Source: Leptolyngbyaceae cyanobacterium CSU_1_4 | GTDB lineage: Bacteria; Cyanobacteriota; Cyanobacteriia; Elainellales; Elainellaceae | Direction of reading: 5' to 3' | Length of the DNA: 32,391 nt | NCBI GenBank assembly: GCA_012034615.1 | Contig: JAAUPA010000022.1 | Coordinates: 1-32,391, forward strand | In this document: positions 1 to 8,758 of the stretch, one piece after another | Layout: the number at the start of each line of letters is the position of its first letter | How positions within the stretch are numbered: position 1 is the first letter of the stretch | Program-made: the position numbers and the translations under genes | The notes under the pieces: model-generated | What the model was told of the DNA's origin: nothing | The model's database searches: none | Seen by the model: only the letters and a program-made list of their open reading frames with translations

Positions 1-173
1 CCGCTCAAAGGCTACTTCAATTGGTCGCTGTTTCGACAATTTTGAGTGGGCATGGGGCTACGAAAAAACGCTTCGGCATGACCTATGTGGATTACGTCAC
101 GCAGAAGCGCACGTTGAAGGAAAGCGGTCACTACTACAAGCAGGTGATTGCCAACAACGCGCTGCCAGAGTAA
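1..173 (+). CDS. Glycoside hydrolase family 1 beta-glucosidase, C-terminal fragment (two 1-nt insertions)
   Basis: After removing one base in 'tttcgac' and one A in 'gaaaaaacgc' it reads [56 protein letters not shown], the typical GH1 C-terminus (SLxDNFEWAxGYxxRFG). Confidence 0.8.
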   Translation, partial: [56 protein letters not shown]

Positions 174-226
174 TCACGTTTCACTGACTGAATAAGGCGA
201 AGTTCCAAAAGCAAACCTCAACCCTG

Positions 227-276
227 CCCTTCTCCACCTTGGAGAAGGGTCAAACGTCCCTCTCTGCAGGAGAGGG
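227..276. repeat. Double-hairpin intergenic repeat
   Basis: CCCTTCTCC(227-235)/GGAGAAGGG(241-249) and CCCTCTC(258-264)/GAGAGGG(270-276) are perfect stems with 5-nt loops; resembles dispersed cyanobacterial palindromic repeats. Confidence 0.65.
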
Positions 277-408
277 ATTTAGGGTGTGGGCGATTGGGCA
301 AGTTGCCGATCGCGGGAACTAGGGAAAAAGGCGATCGCAGGGCAGAATACTAAGCACATTCTGGGCAAATTCTGGATAACTGTAGAATAATCAATAACCC
401 GACGCCCC

Positions 409-2827
409 ATGCCTGTGGATGCTTTCTATCGGTTTAACCAGATTCAGCCTGCCTATCGCAAATGGGTAGGCGACAAATCCCTTTACCTCGGATTATTAGC
501 GCAACAGGGTTGTCCCGTGATTCCAGGGGTGGTGATCTCTGCCCAAATGCTCCAAAACTTTTTGGAGCAAATTCAGTGGACAGAGCCACTGTTTACAGAT
601 TTACCCCATTCTTCGCTGTGCCTAGATGTAGAGAATTTTCAACAGTTACAGGCGATCGCCCAACGCATTCGCCATGCCATTCAAAGCGCTTCTCTTCCAG
701 AATCTTGGTTGACCGAAGTAGAAGCCGCCACTCAGGGCTGGCAGGCTGAGAGCCTCATTTTGCGCCCGTCCTTAGCTCTATCGGCAAAGCTGGATCCGAC
801 GCTGAGTGCCCAAACCCGAGGGCTGATGGCATCCCAAATGTGTTGGCCGAATCGAGCGGCGATCGCCAACGGCATTAAGCGAGTTTGGTCGGAGTTATTT
901 CGTGCCAAAAGTTTGTTCTACTGGCAGCGCATGGGCATTCAAATTCAGCAGGTGCGCTTGGCGGTTTTGGTGCAGCCCCTGGGTGGAGCGATCGCCTCAG
1001 GTGAAGTGCGTCTTTTTGAGCAATCTTTAGAAATTCGGGCAGTTTGGGGCTTGGGGACAGCTCTAGTCAAGGGAGAAGCCAGTCCGACTACGTATACGAT
1101 TCAAAAACAAGCCGAACAGCCTATTTATGACTCAGGTCAGCAAAACTTTGCCTACGGCATCTTCAATCAAAGCGGCGAGCTAAGCCACGAGATCAGCCAC
1201 GAGCTAAGCGATCGCTCAGATCTCAGCATCAGAGCGGAAGAAGCATCACCCCTGCAAATTTTTCCGCTCGACCCAGCCCAGCAAACGCGATCGCCCCTCA
1301 ATCTTGAACAGATCCAACAGCTTGTGGCACTCACTCAAACGGCAGCAGCAACTTTAAAAATGCCTGTAGAGCTAGAGTGGATGCTCCTGGATCTAGCGCC
1401 CCAAAAGCCTACCCTTTACATCACCCAAGCCATTCCTCAATTTAAAGTGTCCCATCCGGCACGCGCAACCCCCTCTAGAGGGCAGTCTCTCTATGGGCTA
1501 GCCGCTGCACCCGGACAGATAACGGCGATCGCCTGGGTGATTGATTCAACGGGGCTTTTGCCGTCTGATCTGCCCGCAGGCGTGGTTCTGGTGACCCAAA
1601 CCCTTTCGCCCGATTGGTTGCTGTCTTTAAGGCAGGTCGCGGGCGTGATTGCAGAACAGGGCGGCATGACCAGCCATGCGGCAATTGTGGCGCGGGAAAT
1701 GGGCATTCCGGCGGTGCTAGGAATAGCCGGAGCCACACGGCTGATTCGATCGGGCGATGCGGTTCGGGTGAATGGCGATCGGGGGGAGGTTCAGTTCGTG
1801 GATTTAGGAACCCTCGAACGAGCAAGCTTGCCCCAAACAACTGCTGCCCGCCTCGCCCCGCGAATCTCTCAAACCCAAGAACGGCAAGGACAGCGACCGA
1901 TCGCCCTACCCAAATTATGCTCACCCTCAGCCAACCTGAGTCGATCGCCCGATCGGTCACTTTGCCTGTAGGGGGCGTGGGCTTACTGCGTTCTGAACTC
2001 CTGTTGATAGAAGCGCTCGATCGCCAACATCCTAGACTTTGGCTAGAACAGGGGAGAAAACACGAGCTCATCGATCGCATTGCCCAGCAAATTCGCCCCT
2101 TCGCCGAAGCGTTTCATCCTCGCCCTGTGTTTTACCGCTCCCTCGATTTGCGTTCCCATGAGTTTTCCACCTTGGCAGGGCAATCGCCAGAGCGATATCC
2201 CATGTTGGGGCTGCGAGGCACCCTCAGCTATCAACGAACCCCGGCCTCAGTTTGAGGTCGAGCTGTTGGCATTGCGGCAGTTCAGCGGTGGGCTATGACC
2301 AGGTTCAGTTGCTGCTGCCCTTTGTGCGAACTGTCGAGGAATTTGTCTTTTGTCGTCAAATGGTGGAACGTGCAGGGCTAACCGAGAATCCTCATTTTCA
2401 ACTGTGGATTATGGCAGAAGTGCCTTCTGTTTTAATGCTGCTGCCCGAGTATGTGGCGGCGGGTGTTCAGGGAATTGCGATCGGCAGCAATGATTTGACG
2501 CAACTGATGTTGGGGGTTGATCGGGAGCATTCAGACATGGCGATCGCCTTCGCCCCCCATCACCCAGCAATGCTGCGGACGTATCGACAATTAATCATGG
2601 GTGCCCAACAGGCAGGCATTCCTTGTACCCTCTGCGGATACGTTGCCACTCAGTACCCAGAAATGATTGAGGTGTTAGTGCATTGGGGAATTACTGCGAT
2701 TTCGGTCAGTCCTCATGAGGTAGAACAGGTTCAAAACGCGATCGCCCGTGCCCGTTCTACTCCATTGCCGGGTTTACCGCTTGCCTCTCCATCCCACTCC
2801 TTTCCACCGGACAGATCTGCACCTTAA
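409..2827 (+). CDS. PEP-synthase-like / PEP-utilizing enzyme (PPDK_N-like, PEP-utilizers and PEP-utilizers_C regions), several frameshifts
   Basis: Contains [22 protein letters not shown] (swivelling phosphohistidine domain), [11 protein letters not shown] and [20 protein letters not shown]...[10 protein letters not shown] (C-terminal barrel). Frames switch at about 1790-1920 and again at about 2230-2280. Confidence 0.8.
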
Positions 2828-3463
2828 AAACCTCTGCGAACGCTTCTACCATTTGGGGCTGCACCTCTGCCACCTGCACCCCAGGCACAAACTCCACCAA
2901 GCTACCCACCGACCGATCGCCAATTCCACAGGGCACAATTTGCTGGAACCCTGACAAATCAGGACAGACGTTCAAAGCAAACCATGCATGGTGATCCAGC
3001 GGCTGACTTTAATGCCGATCGCCGCTAGTTTTCGTCCTTCTACCCAAACTCCTGTTAACCCGGCAACTCGTTCGCCTTTAAGGTCATAATTCGCCAATAC
3101 TCGAATTAAAACTTCTTCCAACTGCCGCAAATACCAATGCAAATCTTGTTGGTAGTACCGCAGGTTCAAAATAGGATAGCCCACTATTTGCCCCGGACAG
3201 TGGTAAGTCACTTCACCGCCTCGTTCGGTGCGGCACAGTAAGTGAGAGCTTTGTGCCGGGTCAAACTTGAGAAACTCTAAACTCGAACCTTGACCCAGGG
3301 TATAAACCGGAGGATGTTCCAGAAGAATCAAGACATCTGCAAGATGAGGGTGCTCTCGTCGCTCAGCCACTAGCGATCGCTGCCACTGCCAAGCCACAGG
3401 GTATGAAACCACGCCAGGGCTATAGAAATGACAGGGACGAATAGACACAATAAAACGACGCAC
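2757..3463 (-). CDS. lipB: Octanoyltransferase LipB, one frameshift near 2980
   Basis: [59 protein letters not shown]; adding one T to 'ggtttgctttg' gives [23 protein letters not shown]. Confidence 0.92.
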
Positions 3464-3652
3464 AATCGCTTAGTATACCTAGTTTTTTAGGCGCAGAACA
3501 AGCGAGATTGGACTGAAGTTTACATTAAAAGTAATAGGTTCAAATCAAGAATTATCACGTCCTGCAAAAGATTCTAAATGTCCCTGTCGTACAGAATACA
3601 AAGTGCTAGGGTTAAAAGGTATCACCCATATTTTTAGCGAGGGAAGCTCATT

Positions 3653-4297
3653 ATGAAGCTTGTTATCCAGGGCAAAAATATCGAGATTACCGAGGCAATC
3701 CGAGACCATGTGCATCAAAAAATTGAGAAGGCTGTCAATCATTTTCAGGCAATCACTACCGAAGTCGATGTTCACCTATCTGTTGCCCGGAACCCCAGGA
3801 TAAATCCCCAGCAAATTGCCGAAGTCACCATCTACGCCAACGGAGCCGTCGTTCGGGCGGAAGAGGGGTCTGATAACCTCTATGCTAGCATCGACCTCGT
3901 TGCCGATAAAATTGCTCGGCAGTTGCGCAAATATAAGGAAAAACGCCACGATCAAACCCACGCTTCTATTAAGGCGATCGAACCCGTGGAAGAAGTTGCG
4001 CCCCTAGTCAGCGCTTCCTTGGTGAGCGATCGCCAGCCCGAACTCCCCGGCACCGCCATTCGCACCAAGTACTTCTCCATGCCGCCCATGACCGTTGAAG
4101 AAGCCCAAGAGCAGCTCGAATTGGTGGGACACGATTTCTATATGTTCCGCAACGCGGCAACCGGCGAAATTAACGTCATTTACGAGCGCAACCACGGCGG
4201 CTACGGGGTGATCCAGCCACGCAACAACAATGGACACACCAACGGCAAGTTTGCCGAAATTGCCCACCGGAAGCCTGTAGACGCTCAAAAACCCTAG
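3653..4297 (+). CDS. hpf: Ribosome hibernation promoting factor, long form (LrtA/HPF)
   Basis: [32 protein letters not shown]-terminal domain plus [51 protein letters not shown]-terminal domain. Confidence 0.95.
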   Translation: MKLVIQGKNIEITEAIRDHVHQKIEKAVNHFQAITTEVDVHLSVARNPRINPQQIAEVTIYANGAVVRAEEGSDNLYASIDLVADKIARQLRKYKEKRHDQTHASIKAIEPVEEVAPLVSASLVSDRQPELPGTAIRTKYFSMPPMTVEEAQEQLELVGHDFYMFRNAATGEINVIYERNHGGYGVIQPRNNNGHTNGKFAEIAHRKPVDAQKP

Positions 4298-4320
4298 TGA
4301 CCTGCTAGACTCTTGCACTT

Positions 4321-4377
4321 CGCCCAGCGTCCTTGCGTGACTTAGCACCAGCGATCGCTGGGCGTTATTTAATTTTG
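4321..4377 (+). terminator. Rho-independent-like terminator downstream of hpf
   Basis: Perfect 9-bp inverted repeat CGCCCAGCG (4321-4329) / CGCTGGGCG (4356-4364) followed by TTATTTAATTTT; the 3' arm overlaps a GCGATCGC octamer. Confidence 0.7.
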
Positions 4378-4381
4378 TCCT

Positions 4382-5044
4382 GTGTATACCTACGCTTTTC
4401 TCTCCACCCCTCCCTCCACCCTCCCTGAGGGAATTTTCAGCTCGCTGCAAATGGTTTCGATCCAAGGTTTGGCTGCCTTAGTAGAACCCGATTTAGCCGC
4501 AGAATCATTGCCAGAAACCGATCAACAGTTGGTGCAGGCAGTTCTTTCTCACGATCGCGTGATTCGAGAACTCTTTGAACAAACGACCGTTTTACCGCTC
4601 CGGTTTGGCACCTGTTTTGTGTCGCGGCAAGGCTTGCTAGAGCATTTGCAAGCAAAGCGTACAGAGTATTTAACGAAACTAGAAGAGCTAGAAGGCAAGG
4701 CAGAGTACGCCCTGAAGCTAAAGTCGATCGCCTTTCCTGAAACAGAGATTGGCACAGACGTGAAGGGAAAAGATTATTTTTTAGCCAAAAAACAGATTTA
4801 TCAGGCTCAAGCGGCATGGCAACTAGAGCAGCAGACCGAGCTAGAGGCATGGGTGGAAGCGATCGCTCAACAGTATGCTTGCGTTCGAGGCAAGGCAGAT
4901 GAAGGCGTTGAACGAATTTATGTATTAGGCGATCGGCAATCCGCCCCCTTATTGCCCACATCATTCAAAACTTGGCAACTCCAGTCGGCTCCCGGGGAAA
5001 TCGGGCTAGGAAACCCGCTGCCGCCCTATCATTTTGTATCATGA
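4382..5044 (+). CDS. GvpL/GvpF family protein (GTG start)
   Basis: YTYAFLS...LSHDRVIRELFEQTTVLPLRFGTCFVS...LEELEGKAEYALKLK; classic GvpF/L motifs. No gvpA or other gvp gene in the window. Confidence 0.85.
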   Translation: MYTYAFLSTPPSTLPEGIFSSLQMVSIQGLAALVEPDLAAESLPETDQQLVQAVLSHDRVIRELFEQTTVLPLRFGTCFVSRQGLLEHLQAKRTEYLTKLEELEGKAEYALKLKSIAFPETEIGTDVKGKDYFLAKKQIYQAQAAWQLEQQTELEAWVEAIAQQYACVRGKADEGVERIYVLGDRQSAPLLPTSFKTWQLQSAPGEIGLGNPLPPYHFVS

Positions 5045-5089
5045 CCAGAGCCTAAGGGGGAAATTTTTAGGGGATGGGTAGAGGCGATC

Positions 5090-5152
5090 GAATTCAAAAT
5101 TCAGAATTAAAGGCTGTTCGTTTTGAATTTTAAATTGATAATTTTTGAATTC
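5090..5152. repeat. AT-rich intergenic inverted repeat
   Basis: GAATTCAAAATTC (5090-5102) pairs with AATTTTTGAATTC (5140-5152) with a 1-nt bulge. Confidence 0.55.
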
Positions 5153-5187
5153 TTTCATCCCCTCCTTTATTTCTTGACAACCCCGAT

Positions 5188-6099
5188 TCAGACTGAGGCG
5201 AACGTAAAGTCGGATGACGAGAGGGTGTTAGCACGTACCTTAAACAAAATGGCAAGTTCGTCATTCCCCACCGAAATAACCGTGTTTGCGCCCCGCTGTT
5301 CGCGGGTTAAATCCCGAAACGTCAAGCCATTGCTCAGCCCTAAGCGATCTTGCCCATCTCTGAACTGGCGAATTTGATCGCGACCGCCGCCAGTTGCCAA
5401 CACTAAGATATCGCGCCCACCGCCACCGTTGAGAAAGTCGCCACCTGCCCCGCCAACCAGCAAATCGTCGCCCGCATTACCAAAGAGGCTATCCTGACCG
5501 TCGCCGCCATCCAGTTCATCATTGTCTGTGCCACCGACCAAAATGTCGTTGCCGTCTCTTCCCGTTAAGATATCCTGACCTTTGCCGCCATCCAAAATGT
5601 CGTTGCCGCTGCTGCTATCGCTATCCCCTGAAAGTTCGTCATTGCCATCGCCGCCATAGAGCTGGTCATTGCCGCTGCTGCCAAAGAGCCGATCGGCATC
5701 CCCCTCTCCAAACAGGCGATCGTCGCCTCCTTCACCACTGATGCGGTCTTCACCATCGCCGCCAAACAGGCGATCGTTGCCATCGCCACCCAGAATATCG
5801 TCATCGCCATCTTCACCGCGAATATCGTCGTTATCGCTACCGCCGCTCAAGTCGTCGTCGTCGTCGCCGCCAAAAATGTCGTCGTTGCCACTGCTGCCTA
5901 AGACCGTATCCTCGCCATCCCCTGCATTAATTTCGTCGTCACCGCCTCGCGGATCAATGCGATCGTCGCCCCCCAAAGCGTCGATATCGTCATCGCCTCT
6001 GGTGCCTCGAATCGCCTCGGCGCGATTGGTGCCTCTAATTCTTTTGCCGTCGCTGTCATCCTCAAAAAGATCATCGAACAAACCTTTGGCAATTCGCAT
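5188..6099 (-). CDS. RTX / hemolysin-type calcium-binding repeat protein
   Basis: Tandem GGxGxDxL-type nonapeptides (GGDGNDRLFGGDGEDRISGEGGDDRLFGEGDADRLFG...). ATG at 6099 (MRIAKGLFDD) preferred over the upstream TTG at 6117. Confidence 0.88.
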   Translation of the reverse strand: MRIAKGLFDDLFEDDSDGKRIRGTNRAEAIRGTRGDDDIDALGGDDRIDPRGGDDEINAGDGEDTVLGSSGNDDIFGGDDDDDLSGGSDNDDIRGEDGDDDILGGDGNDRLFGGDGEDRISGEGGDDRLFGEGDADRLFGSSGNDQLYGGDGNDELSGDSDSSSGNDILDGGKGQDILTGRDGNDILVGGTDNDELDGGDGQDSLFGNAGDDLLVGGAGGDFLNGGGGRDILVLATGGGRDQIRQFRDGQDRLGLSNGLTFRDLTREQRGANTVISVGNDELAILFKVRANTLSSSDFTFASV

Positions 6100-6316
6100 T
6101 TTCAATCCCCTTCTCAACAGTGTTTATGCTGTGGCTGTTCTGGACATATTTTGATGTAGAGATATGTAGACGCGCTGCCTCTTGAAAGGTTCCTCTACTT
6201 CATATCTTTTAACCCAATCGGCAAAATCATGTGCCACTTGTCTCCAAGGGTTCCCAATCGTTTACGATCGCTATACCTGCTTTTGTAAATACCCTCTAAC
6301 AAACAATTTTATTTAT

Positions 6317-8230
6317 ATGGTTATCTCTGCCCTCTACGGCTCCTGGAAATCTCCAATCACCTCTGATTTAATTGTGGCGGGAAGCATTCGGCTGGGCGAA
6401 ATTCGGCTGGAGGGCGAAACCGTTTATTGGAGCGAGGGCAGACCCACCGAAGGCGGCAGAAACGTGGTGGTGAGACGAACTCCCGACGGGCAAATCACTG
6501 ATCTAACGCCCGTCCCATTCAATCCCCGAACTCGGGTGCATGAGTATGGCGGTGGTTCTTTTAATGTGTTGAATGGGACGCTTTACTTTTCTAACTTCGC
6601 CGATCAGCGGCTTTATCGCGCGATCGGTGAACCGGAACCCATCATGCCAGAATCCGAGTTGCGTTACGCCGATGTGATCGAAGACAGACCGCGCGATCGC
6701 CTCCTTTGTATTTGTGAAGATCATACGGGGGGCGGTGAGCCTGTGAATAATATTGTGGCGATCGCGCCTGCCTCTTCGTCTCTTCAGGTTCTAGTCTCTG
6801 GCAACGATTTTTACGCCTCCCCGCGCCTTAGCCCAGATGGTTCTCAGTTGGCTTGGATCACTTGGAATCACCCGAATATGCCCTGGGATGGTACAGAACT
6901 TTGGGTCGCACCTGTGCAAGCCGATGGTTCGTTGGCAGAGGCACAGCTTGTAGCCGGTGGGCTGACAGAATCGATCTTTCAGCCCGAATGGTCGCCCGAT
7001 GGAGTTTTGTACTTTATTAGCGATCGCACCGATTGGTGGAACTTGTACCGCTGGAAGAATGGAGCGATCGTGCCCCTTTGCCCCAAAGCCGCAGAATTTG
7101 GTTTACCTCAATGGGTTTTTGCCATGACAACCTATGGGTTTGAATCTGCCGATAGCCTGATTTGCACTTATGTAGAAGAGGGCATTCAGCATTTGGCGCG
7201 GCTCCATACTCAAACCTTAGAACTAAGCGAAATTGAAACGCCTTATTCCAGCCTTAGCGGCTTGCAGGTTGTGCCCGGATTTGCGGCATTTGTAGGCGGC
7301 TCGGCAACTGAGCCAGGGGCGATCGCGCTGCTCAACTTAAGGACGGGCATCGTTGAAGAAATCCGTCGCTCTAGCAATATTTCGATTGATCCAGGCTATC
7401 TTTCCATTCCCCAAGTCCTAGAATTTCCGACTGAGAACGGGCTGACGGCATACGGGTTTTACTATCCTCCTAAAAATCAGGACTTTACCGCACCCGCGGA
7501 TGAACGTCCGCCGCTACTCGTCAAAAGTCATGGTGGACCCACCGCATCGACCTCTGCCTCGTTCAATCCAGGGATTCAATATTGGACAAGCCGAGGAATT
7601 GCTGTACTCGATGTTAATTACGGCGGCAGTACAGGCTATGGCAGATCTTATCGTGAACGACTGAAGGGACAGTGGGGCATTGTCGATGTGAATGATTGTG
7701 TGAACGGTGCGAAGCATTTGGTTGATCAAGGATTGGTAGATGGCGATCGCCTTTGCATTGACGGCGGCAGCGCAGGCGGATACACCACATTGGCAGCCCT
7801 AACATTCCGCGATGTGTTCAAGGCAGGAGCCAGTTATTACGGCGTTAGCGACTTGGCGGCCTTAGCCACTGATACGCACAAGTTTGAGTCGCGGTATTTA
7901 GATGGATTAATTGGAGCGTATCCAGCCGAAGCAGAATTGTATAGAGCGCGATCGCCCATTTACGCCGTTGATCAACTCTCTTGCCCAGTCATCTTTTTCC
8001 AAGGTGATGAAGATAAAATTGTGCCGCCCAATCAAGCAGAAATGATGGTGGGGGCGTTGAAAGCAAAGGGTTTGCCTGTGGCGTATGTGCTGTATGAAGG
8101 GGAGCAACACGGGTTTCGTAAGGCTGAGAACATTAAGCGAACGTTAGATGGAGAACTTTATTTTTACGCGCGGGTATTTGGGTTTGAATTGGCGGATGAA
8201 CTGGAAGGGGTGGCGATCGAGAATTTGTAA
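6317..8230 (+). CDS. S9 family peptidase (prolyl oligopeptidase / acylaminoacyl peptidase-like)
   Basis: Beta-propeller N-terminus ([24 protein letters not shown]) and alpha/beta hydrolase with [13 protein letters not shown] nucleophile, [14 protein letters not shown] and [12 protein letters not shown] at 6317 chosen over the ORF-track start. Confidence 0.93.
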   Translation: MVISALYGSWKSPITSDLIVAGSIRLGEIRLEGETVYWSEGRPTEGGRNVVVRRTPDGQITDLTPVPFNPRTRVHEYGGGSFNVLNGTLYFSNFADQRLYRAIGEPEPIMPESELRYADVIEDRPRDRLLCICEDHTGGGEPVNNIVAIAPASSSLQVLVSGNDFYASPRLSPDGSQLAWITWNHPNMPWDGTELWVAPVQADGSLAEAQLVAGGLTESIFQPEWSPDGVLYFISDRTDWWNLYRWKNGAIVPLCPKAAEFGLPQWVFAMTTYGFESADSLICTYVEEGIQHLARLHTQTLELSEIETPYSSLSGLQVVPGFAAFVGGSATEPGAIALLNLRTGIVEEIRRSSNISIDPGYLSIPQVLEFPTENGLTAYGFYYPPKNQDFTAPADERPPLLVKSHGGPTASTSASFNPGIQYWTSRGIAVLDVNYGGSTGYGRSYRERLKGQWGIVDVNDCVNGAKHLVDQGLVDGDRLCIDGGSAGGYTTLAALTFRDVFKAGASYYGVSDLAALATDTHKFESRYLDGLIGAYPAEAELYRARSPIYAVDQLSCPVIFFQGDEDKIVPPNQAEMMVGALKAKGLPVAYVLYEGEQHGFRKAENIKRTLDGELYFYARVFGFELADELEGVAIENL

Positions 8231-8282
8231 AGTTTGGGAAAGAAGGGAGAGGCAGAGCTTTTGGGAAGTAGGAACGTAAGAG

Positions 8283-8444
8283 ATGAGTCAAAAACCAGTA
8301 ATTGAGGTTTTAGAATCAAATCATTCGCTGCGATCGCCCGATGAAGTCACCATCTTTGCACAAGCCCTAGCAGAACGGGCTCAAAAATCTAAGGCTATGG
8401 ATTTGCTTAGCCTGCCCCTAATTTTAGATGATGCCTGTGAGTAG
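8283..8444 (+). CDS. Small hypothetical ORF, 53 aa
   Basis: ATG to TAG: MSQKPVIEVLESNHSLRSPDEVTIFAQALAERAQKSKAMDLLSLPLILDDACE; below the ORF-track length cutoff; 52 nt after the peptidase stop. Confidence 0.4.
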   Translation: MSQKPVIEVLESNHSLRSPDEVTIFAQALAERAQKSKAMDLLSLPLILDDACE

Positions 8445-8565
8445 CCGAAAGTAATGTTTAGCCTGATACATTGTCTAGAATCTTTTGAGGTGCAGGTGCA
8501 AGGGGGCAATTCGGATCACAATCTACACCTTTCAAACATCCTCTTAAATTCAGGGTTTGAAAGTC

Positions 8566-8590
8566 GGTGTTGCTGAATCAAAGTATGAAT
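8566..8590 (+). repeat. Solo copy of the MITE terminal-repeat-like motif
   Basis: ggtgttgctgaatcaaagtatgaat matches 21/25 nt of the left terminal repeat at 21817-21841. Confidence 0.6.
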
Positions 8591-8592
8591 CG

Positions 8593-8633
8593 ATGCCATA
8601 ACTGCGCGAAACGCCATCATGCAGTTATTGCAT
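8593..8633. repeat. Strong hairpin upstream of narB
   Basis: ATGCCATAACTGC (8593-8605) / GCAGTTATTGCAT (8621-8633): 12 of 13 bp paired, 15-nt loop. Confidence 0.6.
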
Positions 8634-8758
8634 TCCTTTTCAGCAGCTTTCGGTAGCCTGAGCAAATTTGGTAGCAAAAATAGCGGATATTGCCCACTCT
8701 TATCGCTATGGTGCGAGGGTAATTACAGAATATCTTCTTAGGGTTGGAGGCAACTCCG

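Noticed and set aside
1475-2080. 201-aa minus-strand ORF opposite the PEP-synthase-like gene
   Set aside because: Antisense shadow; the plus strand encodes conserved PEP-utilizing enzyme motifs here.
3534-3546. tRNA T-arm-like 'taggttcaaatca'
   Set aside because: No matching acceptor, D or anticodon stems could be laid out around it.
5600-5950. CRISPR-like periodicity
   Set aside because: The periodicity comes from RTX nonapeptide codons; no identical repeats with unique spacers.
5669-6154. 161-aa Ser/Pro-rich plus-strand ORF
   Set aside because: It is the complement of the RTX repeat gene; low-complexity composition follows from the GGxGxD repeats.
8566-8662. Full MITE from 8566 ending near the 'tcagcag' at about 8650
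   Set aside because: The putative right end matches too poorly and there is no flanking direct repeat.
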